From: CAVOGJ01 sp963700865
GTDB lineage: Bacteria; Planctomycetota; Planctomycetia; Pirellulales; Pirellulaceae
DNA length: 64,000 bases
Assembly: GCA_963700865.1 (NCBI GenBank)
Contig: CAVOZC010000006.1
Span: forward strand, 1 to 64,000
Reading direction: 5' to 3'
Under the pieces are notes generated by a model. The model did no database searches and was not told the DNA's origin. It saw only the letters and a program-made list of their open reading frames with translations. The translations under genes were made by a program, and so were the position numbers. Position 1 is the stretch's first letter. Every line of letters begins with the position of its first letter. Shown piece by piece: positions 55,242 through 63,903 of this stretch.

Positions 55242-56882
55242 TCAGGCGCGGCCGCTGAGTTCTTGGATTTCATGATTCAGGATGCGATCGTTCTGGGAAT
55301 AGTCGATAGGTACTTCGATCAGATGTACGCCGGGAGACGCATGACACTGCCGCATCAGGCGCTCGAGATCATCCGTCTCGTGAACGCGATGCCCGCTCGC
55401 TCCGTAGCTTTCCGCGTACTTGACGAAATCAGGATTGCCATAGTCGAGCCCGAAATTCACGAACTTCATGTGGGCCTGCTTCCACTTGATCATGCCATAA
55501 GCGTTGTCGCGGAGCACCAGCACGACAAGCTGCATGCCCAGTCTCACGGCTGTCTCCATTTCCTGGGAATTCATCATGAAACCGCCATCGCCGCAGATCG
55601 CCATGACTTTCCGCTCCGGAAAAACCAGCCGGGCTGCCATGGCCGAAGGCAGTCCGGCTCCCATGGTGGCGAGTGCATTGTCCAGCAGGACCGTATTTGG
55701 CGCGTGGGCCTCGTAATTGCGGGCAAACCAGATCTTGTACATCCCATTGTCGAGCGCGATGATACCGTCACTCGGCATCACCCGCCGAACATCAGCCACC
55801 AGGCGTTGCGGAGTGATGGGATATCCCGGATCGTTGTCGCCTTGCTGCTCGTGCGCGACTCCCTGCCTGCGAATCTCCAAGAATCGTTCAAAGCACCAAT
55901 GGGGCTGCGGGGAAAGTTGTTCTTTTAATTGCCAGATGCTGTTGGCAATATCTCCCACCACCTCTACCTGGGGAAAATAAACCGGATCAATCACGGCCGA
56001 GGTGAAATTGACGTGGATTACCTGCACGCCTCCTTCGCGCATGATGAACGGTGGTTTTTCCACGACGTCGTGCCCGATGTTGATGATAAGATCCGCCGCC
56101 AACACGATTTGGTGGACAAAGTCGCCGGACGAGAGGGCGGTGTTTCCCATGTACAACGGATGACGCTCATCGATGACTCCCTTACCCATCTGCGTGGTCA
56201 CGAAGGGAATGCGTAGTTTCTCAATGAATTGCCGCAGGGTATTGCAGGTCAATTTGCGATTGGCGCCAGCCCCGACCAGCAGTAACGGATGTCTCGCCGC
56301 CGCGACCCGAGAGACGGCCGCGCGGATCGCTTTCTCCTCCGCGACGGGCCGCCGCACAATGCTTGCTGCAAGTGGTCCATGGTCCGTGTGCTCGGCCGCG
56401 ATGTCTTCCGGCAATTCGAGGTGGACGGCGCCTGGCCGTTCTTCCTGGGCCAATCGAAATGCCTCGCGAATACGCGAGGGAATATTACCGGCACTGACCA
56501 GTTGGTGCGTGTACTTCGTCAAAGGCCGCATCATGTCAACCACGTTGACAATCTGAAACTGTCCTTGCTTGCTCGATTTGACCGGCTTCTGACCGGTGAT
56601 CATCATCATCGGCATGCCACCCAACTGGGCGTAAGCCGCCGCCGTGACGAGATTCGTGGCGCCCGGGCCAAGCGTCGAAAGACAAACGCCCGCCTTGCCG
56701 GTCAAACGGCCGTACGTTGCCGCCATGAAGCCGGCGGCCTGCTCGTGACGGGTCAGGATCAAACGAATGTCGGATCTGGCCAGCGAGTCGAGCAAGTCCA
56801 GGTTTTCCTCTCCAGGAAGACCGAAGACGTACTCGACGCCCTCACTTTGCAGGGCTGCGATAAAGACATCAGAGGCTTTCAT
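55242..56882 (-). CDS. Thiamine-diphosphate-dependent enzyme, acetolactate-synthase type
   Basis: Condenses or decarboxylates 2-keto acids with ThDP. Start at 56882 (MKASDVFIAALQSEG). N-terminal PYR domain: EYVFGLPGEENLDLLDSLAR, RHEQAAGFMAATYGRLTGKA (catalytic Glu), STLGPGATNLVTAAAYAQLG. Middle FAD/DHS-like domain. C-terminal PP domain: LATMGAGLPSAMAARLVFPE and AICGDGGFMMNSQEMETAVR, the GDG...N ThDP motif, followed by LRDNAYGMIKWKQ. Total 547 residues. It looks like the catabolic AlsS branch and not the regulated biosynthetic one because no small-subunit gene follows. An ALDH follows 114 bp downstream. Glyoxylate carboligase and benzoylformate-type enzymes are alternatives. Confidence 0.86.
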   Translation of the reverse strand: MKASDVFIAALQSEGVEYVFGLPGEENLDLLDSLARSDIRLILTRHEQAAGFMAATYGRLTGKAGVCLSTLGPGATNLVTAAAYAQLGGMPMMMITGQKPVKSSKQGQFQIVNVVDMMRPLTKYTHQLVSAGNIPSRIREAFRLAQEERPGAVHLELPEDIAAEHTDHGPLAASIVRRPVAEEKAIRAAVSRVAAARHPLLLVGAGANRKLTCNTLRQFIEKLRIPFVTTQMGKGVIDERHPLYMGNTALSSGDFVHQIVLAADLIINIGHDVVEKPPFIMREGGVQVIHVNFTSAVIDPVYFPQVEVVGDIANSIWQLKEQLSPQPHWCFERFLEIRRQGVAHEQQGDNDPGYPITPQRLVADVRRVMPSDGIIALDNGMYKIWFARNYEAHAPNTVLLDNALATMGAGLPSAMAARLVFPERKVMAICGDGGFMMNSQEMETAVRLGMQLVVLVLRDNAYGMIKWKQAHMKFVNFGLDYGNPDFVKYAESYGASGHRVHETDDLERLMRQCHASPGVHLIEVPIDYSQNDRILNHEIQELSGRA

Positions 56883-57089
56883 GGCGTTACCGGTGTCGTT
56901 TTGGCGGCCAAAAAGGTTTATTGTGGACCCAGCGGCCAGCATTGGAAACGGGATGTACGGCAAGCGGTCGGTCGATTTCGTGGTAATCAGCGCCGCGGTC
57001 AAGCCGCCCCGCGGATTTCTTCTACAATACAGGACGGGGGGAAATGTGCGAACGGCCCCCGCCTGGAAGCAAAATTTTTCGAGGTATCG

Positions 57090-57596
57090 ATGACACACTC
57101 CGATCCCGATCATCCACCACCAGCGGCACCGCACCGTTTCCGTTCGCTCGCAGTGAGGATCGGAATTGTTTTGCTCCTCGCCATCCTCGTGACGCGACTC
57201 ATGAACCAGCGAAGCCAATTTGCCTCGTCCTCTGGTGTCCCCAAATCACTCGCCCCGTGCGCCGCCAAACCGAATTGCGTATGTTCCCAGTCGACCGACG
57301 CGGAACATGCCATCGAGCCATTTGCATCCGGCAGTGACTTGGACCGAACCTGGGAACGCTTGCAGCAGATTATTGCTCAAACGCCGCGCACCCGACTGGT
57401 TGAGCAGGATACGGATTATGTGCGTTACGAATTTCGCAGCCGCCTGCTCGGTTTCGTGGATGATGTGGAATTCCTGCGGGATCGCGCGGCGAACGTGATT
57501 CAGGTTCGTTCCGCCTCACGCGTCGGTTATTCCGATCTGGGCGTCAATCGGAAGCGGATCGAGACACTGCGGCAGCAATTGGCGGCAGCACCTTAG
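57090..57596 (+). CDS. DUF1499 membrane-anchored protein
   Basis: Family of unknown function, 168 residues. Start at 57090 (MTHSDPDH) with RBS gaggt. One N-terminal membrane helix RIGIVLLLAILVTRLM. The family pattern is complete: APCAAKPNCVCSQS, HAIEPF, DYVRYEFRSRLLGFVDDVEF, IQVRSASRVGYSDLGVNRKR, each the expected conserved block. Cys in PNCVCS may be functional. Single gene, divergent from the ThDP enzyme (208-bp gap) and converging on ferrochelatase 7 bp on. Confidence 0.9.
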   Translation: MTHSDPDHPPPAAPHRFRSLAVRIGIVLLLAILVTRLMNQRSQFASSSGVPKSLAPCAAKPNCVCSQSTDAEHAIEPFASGSDLDRTWERLQQIIAQTPRTRLVEQDTDYVRYEFRSRLLGFVDDVEFLRDRAANVIQVRSASRVGYSDLGVNRKRIETLRQQLAAAP

Positions 57597-57602
57597 AGGG
57601 TG

Positions 57603-58646
57603 TTAGCCAGTTGGCGCCGAGGCGGGCCTTGGCGGACGCGCGCCGGGCAGGCAGCAGTCGAGTGGGCACACATCGTGGCTGGCACCGAGTCTCCCCAAGG
57701 CAGGCCGCTCGGCTTGCCCACACGCCCGTTCCTCGATCATTTGCCGCAGGCCCTCGACAAAATCGGGATGCGTTCCCACCGTGGCCGCGCGCTGCATGGG
57801 GAGGCCAAGTTCCGCACACACGTCCCGCGCCTCGGTATCCAGATCGAACAACACTTCCATATGATCCGAAACGAAACCGATGGGTGCGATCACGACACCG
57901 CAAATCCCGTCCGTTCCATGGAGAGCGCACAAGTGATCACAGATATCCGGTTCCAGCCAAGGCTGACTCGGAGGGCCACTCCGGCTCTGGTACACCAAAT
58001 CCCACGAATCGCGTCCCAGTTGCTCGGCGACCAAGCGGCACGATTCGTTCAGCTGCAACTCGTATCGGCAACCCTCGGCCATGGAAAGCGGAATGCTATG
58101 TGCCGTAAACACGATCCGCGCCCGTTCGCGTGCGCTGGCCGGCAGGCGTTCCAGGGCCTCGGCGACCCGCTCGGCCATGGGCAGCACGAATCGAGGGTGG
58201 TTGAAGTACACGCGCATCTTGTCGACCGTGGGTGCCGTCGGTCCTACGGCCTCCTGGGCTCGGGCGATATCCTCGCGATACTGACGGCAGCCGCTGTAGC
58301 TGCTGAAGGCCGACGTGACGACCGCCAGCGCGGAGCGGATCCCGTCGTCGGCCATTTGACGCAGCGTGTCCGTCAGTAGCGGATGCCAGTTGCGATTTCC
58401 CCAGTAGATCGGGAGTTGGGGCCCTTTCGAGCCGAGCGCGGATTGCAACGCCGAGAGCAATTTTCGATTCTGCTCGTTGATCGGACTCACGCCGCCGAAC
58501 TGCTGGTAGTGCTCGGCGACTTCGAGCATTCGTTCCCGTGGCACGTTTTTTCCGCGTAAGACGTTTTCGAGAAACGGCATGACTTCGTCTGGCCCCTCGG
58601 GACCACCGAACGAAACAAGAAGAACAGCGTCGTACTTCGATGGCAT
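57603..58646 (-). CDS. hemH: Ferrochelatase
   Basis: Inserts Fe2+ into protoporphyrin IX, the last step of protoheme synthesis. YDAVLLVSFGGPEGPDEVMP is the start of the fold; YYQQ-type FGGVSPINEQNRKLL, VAEALERLPASARERARIVF, TAHSIPLSMAEGCRYELQLN (metal-binding His) and SRSGPPSQPWLEPDICDHL, then PIGFVSDHMEVLFDLDTEAR (catalytic His-Glu pair) are present. 347 residues; frame intact. The C-terminal tail contains SHDVCPLDCCLPGARPP, three Cys in a CxxxCC pattern, which may hold a small iron-sulfur cluster as in some other ferrochelatases. Converges on the DUF1499 gene. Confidence 0.94.
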   Translation of the reverse strand: MPSKYDAVLLVSFGGPEGPDEVMPFLENVLRGKNVPRERMLEVAEHYQQFGGVSPINEQNRKLLSALQSALGSKGPQLPIYWGNRNWHPLLTDTLRQMADDGIRSALAVVTSAFSSYSGCRQYREDIARAQEAVGPTAPTVDKMRVYFNHPRFVLPMAERVAEALERLPASARERARIVFTAHSIPLSMAEGCRYELQLNESCRLVAEQLGRDSWDLVYQSRSGPPSQPWLEPDICDHLCALHGTDGICGVVIAPIGFVSDHMEVLFDLDTEARDVCAELGLPMQRAATVGTHPDFVEGLRQMIEERACGQAERPALGRLGASHDVCPLDCCLPGARPPRPASAPTG

Positions 58647-58849
58647 GGAACGTGCCTGGCTTTCTAGAAATGATGCGTCGGAATCAGTGGCTCACGGCGA
58701 CAAGAGCGGGCACATCGTTGCGTGCAGCCGGTGGATGTGTGCGGGCGTGGGGAGGGAGGCGAGGCCCGCGAGTGAACCGCTCCTCCCGGAGGGCTTATCC
58801 GCAAACGATGTGGCAAACTAACGAACCAGGGCAAAACGCTGCGTCAGCA

Positions 58850-59317
58850 TTACACCGGTTCCAGCTCGTGCTGAAAATGACGGATCGTCTCGCTGGGATC
58901 GAGATTGAAGACGGCGCGACCATCCGTCTCCCAACGATTGCCCGTGAAGTGAAATACGGCGGTTGCCGAACGCAAATTACCGACGGCCTCGACGTCCTCC
59001 ATCACGCCGCCCTTGATCGCTTCGAAGCCGATGGTGACGGCGACCAAGGCTCGCACCTGGCCGTTGACGCGATCGCGAGCGAAGGTGACGTCATTGCCAA
59101 AATCACAATGGGTCCAAATCAGTCCGCGAGGCCTGCCCGAAGAACCAGCCTTGCGGAGGAAGTCGGCTTCCAACCACTCACGTCGGATGGAAAACGACTT
59201 GCGGGCCTTTTCCAGTCTGACACGCTGGCGGCGACGGTAGAGCAGGTAACTGCCGGCTCCCGATAAGGCGACGCACAACAATGCTCCCAGCACGCTCAGC
59301 CAGCCGAGGGTCGACAT
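58850..59317 (-). CDS. Hypothetical protein with one N-terminal membrane helix
   Basis: Not recognised. 155 residues. N-terminal helix STLGWLSVLGALLCVALSGAG (about 2-23) followed by an Arg/Lys-rich stretch YRRRQRVRLEKARKS, so the bulk is likely cytoplasmic (positive-inside rule). The soluble part LIWTHCDFGNDVTFARDRVN, GQVRALVAVTIGFEAIKGG, AVFHFTGNRWETDGRAVFNL looks like one mixed alpha/beta domain with the pattern of a single conserved fold. Ends ETIRHFQHELEPV. Frame intact and codon use like neighbours. Its stop is on the far side from the DUF4190 gene that starts divergently about 180 bp away. Confidence 0.7.
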   Translation of the reverse strand: MSTLGWLSVLGALLCVALSGAGSYLLYRRRQRVRLEKARKSFSIRREWLEADFLRKAGSSGRPRGLIWTHCDFGNDVTFARDRVNGQVRALVAVTIGFEAIKGGVMEDVEAVGNLRSATAVFHFTGNRWETDGRAVFNLDPSETIRHFQHELEPV

Positions 59318-59496
59318 TTCAAAATCCTTGAATCTGCCGGATGGTGCCCAAGATACGCCCGTCTACAACGAAGAGTCTGGCGTTGGAACATGAGGAGCCA
59401 GGCAACCGCCATTGCCCCAAACACCGTTTCACTCTCTCCCGAGTCTACCATCTCCCTCCTTTTGGGGCGAGGGGAAGGCGCATTCAGGTCCGCAAA

Positions 59497-59946
59497 ATGT
59501 TCGTCGAACTTGTCTGCCCGCACTGCGGTCAGCCGCTCCGTATGCCCGAGAGTCAGTCCGGTCGCAACGCCCAGTGCGGTACGTGCCAAGGCATTTTTTC
59601 TACAAAATCTCGGCCGCCCGATCCCGTCATTGCCGAGCCGCGTGGTCTGCCTCCCCATCGGCCGCCCAACCTCTCGGCTCGACCGTCTGCCCCGCACCGT
59701 GGCGGACTGATTCTGGCGCTGGCGATTGTGGGTTGGCTTATCTGCCCGGTTACGTCGGTGGTCGCTTGGGTGATGGGGCAGGCGGACCTGAAAAAGATGA
59801 AAGCGATGGAGATGGACCCCGCGGGCGAAGGGCTTACGAAGGCCGGTGTCATCCTGGCCATCGTGCAATTGGTCGTCTTCGTGCTGGCCACATTCGTGTG
59901 GGTCGTTGCCGCCGGCGTCGCCATCGGGGTGAACGTGCTGCACTAA
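59497..59946 (+). CDS. Zinc-ribbon DUF4190-type membrane protein
   Basis: Small protein of 149 residues. MFVELVCPHCGQPLRMPESQ, then NAQCGTCQGIFST, gives a four-Cys zinc ribbon at the N-terminus (Cys-x2-Cys twice). After a Pro-rich linker come two membrane helices of DUF4190 type: LILALAIVGWLICPVTSVVA and AGVILAIVQLVVFVLATFVW, joined by MGQADLKKMKAMEMDPAGEG. Start at 59497, aggtc upstream. 42 bp ahead of nfo; the two may be co-transcribed. Role unknown; zinc ribbon plus this membrane unit is widespread in planctomycetes. Confidence 0.85.
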   Translation: MFVELVCPHCGQPLRMPESQSGRNAQCGTCQGIFSTKSRPPDPVIAEPRGLPPHRPPNLSARPSAPHRGGLILALAIVGWLICPVTSVVAWVMGQADLKKMKAMEMDPAGEGLTKAGVILAIVQLVVFVLATFVWVVAAGVAIGVNVLH

Positions 59947-59987
59947 GCGCTGTACAATCGGGCCTCACCGGAATGGAGGATCCCGAA

Positions 59988-60869
59988 ATGGTCATGCTTG
60001 GCGCGCACATGTCGATCGCGGGCGGCTATTACAGGGCCGTCGAGGCGGCGAGCGCCGCTGGTTGCGACTGTGTGCAGCTTTTCACAAAAAACAACAACCA
60101 GTGGCGGGCAAAGCCCATTACGGAAGGCGACATCGAGAGATTTCAGGCGGCACTCGCCACACATGGAATTTCGCATCCCGTATCGCATGCATCTTATCTG
60201 ATCAACCTCGCAAGCCCTGAAAAGACCCTTTGGAAAAAGTCGATCGATGCCTTCGTGGTCGAACTCCAGCGGGCCGCCAGTTTAGGCATTCCTTACGTAG
60301 TGCTGCATCCGGGTTCGTACGTCACGTCTTCCGAATCAGCTGGGATCGCGAGGATTATCTCGGCACTCAACGAAATCCATGCGCAAACGCGCGGATGGGA
60401 TGCCAATTGCCTCCTGGAGACCACGGCTGGACAGGGTTCGTCAATTGGCTGGCGTTTTGAGCACTTGGCCGACCTGCTCGAGGGTGTGGACAATGCCGAT
60501 CGTCTGGGGGTTTGTCTGGATACTTGCCACGTGTTCGCTGCTGGATATCCACTCGGCTCGGAACGCGACTTTAAGGCCACCATGAGTGAATTCAACCGGC
60601 TCGTGGGCATCAAGCGGATTCGTGCCATTCACTTGAATGATAGCCTCAAGGCATTTGGCTCGCGCGTCGACCGGCACGCCCACATCGGCCGTGGCGAAAT
60701 GGGGCTGGCGCCATTTCGTTTCCTGTTGAACGATCGCCGCTTTGCCAAGATCCCCATGTATCTCGAAACACCAAAGGGGGAAGAGGACGGGAAGGACCTT
60801 GATGTGATCAATTTGCGGCGATTGCGACGATTGGTGAAAAAAAAGCAAACGACGCGGCGAGTCACGTAG
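59988..60869 (+). CDS. nfo: Endonuclease IV (AP endonuclease)
   Basis: Zinc enzyme that cuts DNA at abasic sites in base excision repair. Start at 59988 (MVMLGAHMSIAGG) has a strong RBS (ggagga, spacing 7). LGAHMSIAGGYYRAVEAASA is the family start; DCVQLFTKNNNQW; VVLHPGSYV (His ligand); CLLETTAGQGSSIGWRFEHL (Glu); LGVCLDTCHVFAAGYPLGS (Asp, His); IRAIHLNDSLKAFGSRVDRH, AHIGRGEMGL (further His/Glu ligands). All nine-ligand motifs are visible. 293 residues; frame intact. DUF4190 gene upstream at 42 bp; permease-regulator gene converges from the other side. Confidence 0.95.
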   Translation: MVMLGAHMSIAGGYYRAVEAASAAGCDCVQLFTKNNNQWRAKPITEGDIERFQAALATHGISHPVSHASYLINLASPEKTLWKKSIDAFVVELQRAASLGIPYVVLHPGSYVTSSESAGIARIISALNEIHAQTRGWDANCLLETTAGQGSSIGWRFEHLADLLEGVDNADRLGVCLDTCHVFAAGYPLGSERDFKATMSEFNRLVGIKRIRAIHLNDSLKAFGSRVDRHAHIGRGEMGLAPFRFLLNDRRFAKIPMYLETPKGEEDGKDLDVINLRRLRRLVKKKQTTRRVT

Positions 60870-60881
60870 GGCTCGTCGTGG

Positions 60882-60900
60882 GACAGGCTTCTCGCCTGTC
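60882..60900. terminator. Hairpin GACAGGC-TTCTC-GCCTGTC between convergent genes
   Basis: Seven-bp perfect stem with a 5-base loop, 13 bp after the nfo stop. No T-run, so it may be a weak terminator, an mRNA-end stabiliser or another dispersed repeat. The convergent permease gene ends at 61047. Confidence 0.5.
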
Positions 60901-61046
60901 GTGTTCGCCACGCACTTTGATGGCGCGATGGTCCTGAAGAGAGGGGCCCGGATGGCACGACCGTCCCGGGCTGAGCCGGCCTTTGACCGTGAGGACTGGT
61001 CGGCAGCCAATCCCAGGTGGGTTGCGCGACGAAATCAGCAGGCGCC

Positions 61047-62558
61047 TCAGTCTTCTTCGTCCAGCCGAATCTCGACGGCATCGGCGGCGCTGTGGTCGAG
61101 TTCAATCCACCGGCCATCGGCCAGCCGCATGGTCCAGACTTCGCCATCCTCTCGACGCGGCCCGATGGCCACATGGCCGCCGAGCGTCAAACGAGGACCC
61201 GTCAAACTGCCCTCAATGTTCACGATGGTCCCTCGGTGGCCTTCGCGCAAGAGAGCCACCTTGGCCGTGGTGCCGGGTACGATCTGGATCACATCCTCAG
61301 GAATGACGGTGCCGTGAGGGTCACGTAGCGGATGTCCCAGTTTGTCGTCCAGGTAATCCACCGTCTGCTGGTCATGCATGTGCTCCAGGATGTGGGCTCG
61401 ATCATGCAATTCCTCTGAAGGCGTCCCCAAATGTTTCAGGTAGGTCTCCCACAAGCGATGTGCCCGCAGCAGCCGCTGGGCCTGGCGTTGTCCTTCGGAG
61501 GTGAGTGACAACTGGTCTCCATTCACGACCAGCCAATCGCAATCCTCGAGCCAGGCGATGGCTCGGCGGATCTGCTCAGGTTTGGCTTGCACAAACCGCC
61601 GCACAGTGGCTCGGGAGATCGACTGGGACTCCTTGCGAAAACATCCGAGTACATCCTCGACCAGTCGCTGGGGCACCATGGCCCGTCGCCGCAACCAATC
61701 GGCCAGAATGCCATAGCGGGGGGCAACGGTGAGCACGATGAGAAACTGGATGGTGGCGAAGAGCACGATCATGGGCCCAGGCGCAATCCGTCCCACCCAG
61801 GTCGCTACGTAAATCCCACCTACGACACTGGTCACGCCGAAGACCGCTGCCAGCAATTGCATGCGGCCCAGCCTGTCGCAAATAAGATAGGCAGTCGCGG
61901 AAGGAGTCACCAACAAACCCACCACCATCACGACGCCGACCAGAGGCACTGCGCTGACGACGACGAGTGATGTGCAGGCGGTCAGCAAATAGTCGAATGC
62001 GAGAACCGAGATGCCCAGCGAGGCCGCCATGACCGGGTCAAAGGACGTGATCAGCAACTGCCTGAAGAAAAGAATCACGACCGCCAGCACCGCGGCGGTC
62101 ACGATGCCCATCAACCACATTTCGGAATTGGTAATGCTCAGCACCGACCCAATCACGAAATGATAGATATCGATCTGGATCTTGTCGCTGAAGTAGGACG
62201 CCAGGAGGGCTCCCACCGCGAAGACACCCGTATACATGATACCGATGGCCGAATCTTCCTTGATGCGCGAAATGCTCGACACAAAGCCGATCATGGCCAC
62301 GGTAAACAGCCCCGCGAGTACGGAACCGATCAACATGGCACCCGCATGCGTATCCCCCTCGAACCAGATGCGCATGAACAGATATCCAGCCGTCACACCG
62401 GCCAGCATCGCGTGGGACAGTGCGTCCCCGAGAAACGCCATGCGCCGCAAGATCACGTAGCAGCCAACCACGGCGCACACGATGGCGACCAGTGATCCGC
62501 CCAGCAAGGCTCGCTGGACGGATTGTTGCGTCAGCGGCTCGATCAATATCTCGTACAA
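61047..62558 (-). CDS. Metal ABC transporter permease fused to a DtxR/MntR-type regulator domain
   Basis: Two parts in one chain of about 503 residues. Residues about 5-285 are an ABC-3 permease: GCYVILRRMAFLGDALSHAM, AIGIMYTGVFAVGALLASYF, YHFVIGSVLSI, VVMVVGLLVTPSATAYLICD, about 8 membrane helices. From about 295 it continues without stop into SISRATVRRFVQAKPEQIRR (winged helix), then AHRLWETYLKHLGTPSEELH, DRAHILEHMHDQQTVDYLDD, HPLRDPHGTVIP (dimerisation and metal ligands, HxxEH), and a FeoA/SH3-like end (VIQIVPGTTAKVALL). TTG at 62558 is my start; the frame runs to 62783 without conserved residues. The partner ATPase and binding protein are at 40.8-43.4 kb. It overlaps no gene. Metal is Mn or Zn/Fe. 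Confidence 0.87.
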   Translation of the reverse strand: MYEILIEPLTQQSVQRALLGGSLVAIVCAVVGCYVILRRMAFLGDALSHAMLAGVTAGYLFMRIWFEGDTHAGAMLIGSVLAGLFTVAMIGFVSSISRIKEDSAIGIMYTGVFAVGALLASYFSDKIQIDIYHFVIGSVLSITNSEMWLMGIVTAAVLAVVILFFRQLLITSFDPVMAASLGISVLAFDYLLTACTSLVVVSAVPLVGVVMVVGLLVTPSATAYLICDRLGRMQLLAAVFGVTSVVGGIYVATWVGRIAPGPMIVLFATIQFLIVLTVAPRYGILADWLRRRAMVPQRLVEDVLGCFRKESQSISRATVRRFVQAKPEQIRRAIAWLEDCDWLVVNGDQLSLTSEGQRQAQRLLRAHRLWETYLKHLGTPSEELHDRAHILEHMHDQQTVDYLDDKLGHPLRDPHGTVIPEDVIQIVPGTTAKVALLREGHRGTIVNIEGSLTGPRLTLGGHVAIGPRREDGEVWTMRLADGRWIELDHSAADAVEIRLDEED

Positions 62559-62803
62559 GGCGGTCTCTTGGTCCGGGTCGTGTCGCGCCGCGGCTCGCAA
62601 GAATGATTCCGTAGGGAATGCCGGTGCGTTCGCCGCGCCGCTGGCCAGTGATCCTATTCTAACGGACCGCAAGAGTGAAGGACGAGAGGAGGCGGTGCCG
62701 TCTTCGCTTTCGTTTGAAATCGCGTAGAATGGGGCGTCGCGGGACAAGGCCGCGCGCGGGCGACTGCCGGCGCCTTGCCCCACATTTCGCTAAAGGATTT
62801 TTC

Positions 62804-63730
62804 ATGTCTCAAGCACCCTTCGGCGATGCCCTGGCCGCCGCAGTGCGCCGCACAAAATGCCCCGTGGTGGTCGGATTGGATCCTCGCAAGGAGAGCCTGC
62901 CGGCTGGGTTACTCCCCACCTCCTGGGGGGACGAAGTCGACGCCATCGCCCAGGCCTTTCGCTCATTTTGCAATGGCGTGATCGATGTCGTGGCCGATCT
63001 GGTTCCCGCCATAAAACTGCAGTGCGCCTTTTTCGAACAGCTTGGCCCTGCCGGCATGCGTGTGTTGTGTCACGTCGTTGATCATGCGCGTCGTCGGGGG
63101 CTGCTCGTGATTCTCGACGCCAAGCGGAACGATATTGGCACAACGGCCGAGGCGTATGCGCGAGGCTACCTGGGTGCCAATGAGAGCGCCTGGAAAGGCG
63201 ACGCCTTGACGGTCAGTCCCTATCTCGGCAAGGACAGCTTGGAGCCGTTCTTCCGCGTCGCCTGCGAGCGCCATGCCGGCGTGTTCGTGCTGGTGAAGAC
63301 GTCCAATCCAGGCGGCGGATTGCTGCAGGACTTGTCCGTGGGGGGCACAACCGTCTACGAGCATGTGGCTGATTTTGTCGAATCGTGGGCCAGCGAATCG
63401 TGTGGTCAAAGCGGCTACGGGTCTGTCGGTGCCGTTGTCGGCGCCACCTATCCCGACCAACTCGCCCGGTTGCGCCAACGCATGCCGCACGCGTGGTTAC
63501 TCGTTCCCGGATTTGGGGCTCAAGGCGCGACAGCCGCCGACGTCGTCGGCGCATTTGACGACGACGGCTTAGGCGCGATTGTGAACAGCTCGCGGGCGAT
63601 CATCTTTGCTCACGCCCGTGACGAGTACCGACAACATTTCGGCGATGCGAATTGGGAGGCGGCCGTCGAATCGGCGACTCGGGATATGATCGAGCAGTTG
63701 CGCTCGGCGACGACCACGTCTCGGTTGTAA
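62804..63730 (+). CDS. pyrF: Orotidine 5'-phosphate decarboxylase, type 2
   Basis: Decarboxylates OMP to UMP, the last step of de novo pyrimidine synthesis. CPVVVGLDPRKESLPAGLLP starts the fold (type 2 group, longer than type 1). LVILDAKRNDIGTTAEAYAR holds the catalytic Lys and Asp (DAKRxDIGxT). VSPYLGKDSLEPFFRVA, GVFVLVKTSNPGGGLLQDLS, VGAVVGATYPDQLARLRQ and LVPGFGAQGATAADVVGAF follow in order, with SSRAIIFA closing the phosphate site. 308 residues, intact. ATG at 62804 with RBS aaagga. Divergent from the permease fusion. Confidence 0.95.
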   Translation: MSQAPFGDALAAAVRRTKCPVVVGLDPRKESLPAGLLPTSWGDEVDAIAQAFRSFCNGVIDVVADLVPAIKLQCAFFEQLGPAGMRVLCHVVDHARRRGLLVILDAKRNDIGTTAEAYARGYLGANESAWKGDALTVSPYLGKDSLEPFFRVACERHAGVFVLVKTSNPGGGLLQDLSVGGTTVYEHVADFVESWASESCGQSGYGSVGAVVGATYPDQLARLRQRMPHAWLLVPGFGAQGATAADVVGAFDDDGLGAIVNSSRAIIFAHARDEYRQHFGDANWEAAVESATRDMIEQLRSATTTSRL

Positions 63731-63841
63731 GCATGGTCGTGGGACGCTCCTATCGGGGCGATCTTTGCCCCGCCAAGATCGCTCCGCGCTCCCCGGGCCG
63801 CAAAACATCCGCGGCTGCCGAATTGCGTTTTCCAGTGACTC

Positions 63842-63860
63842 CTGACCGCGAAACGGTCAG
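63842..63860. repeat. Dispersed palindrome variant CTGACCG-CGAAA-CGGTCAG
   Basis: Seven-bp perfect arms with a changed centre, in the gap after pyrF. Same family as the copies at 1225 and 6844. Confidence 0.7.
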
Positions 63861-63903
63861 CGACATTGGGTCATACCCACCGCTCACAGAGTGACCGACC
63901 ACT

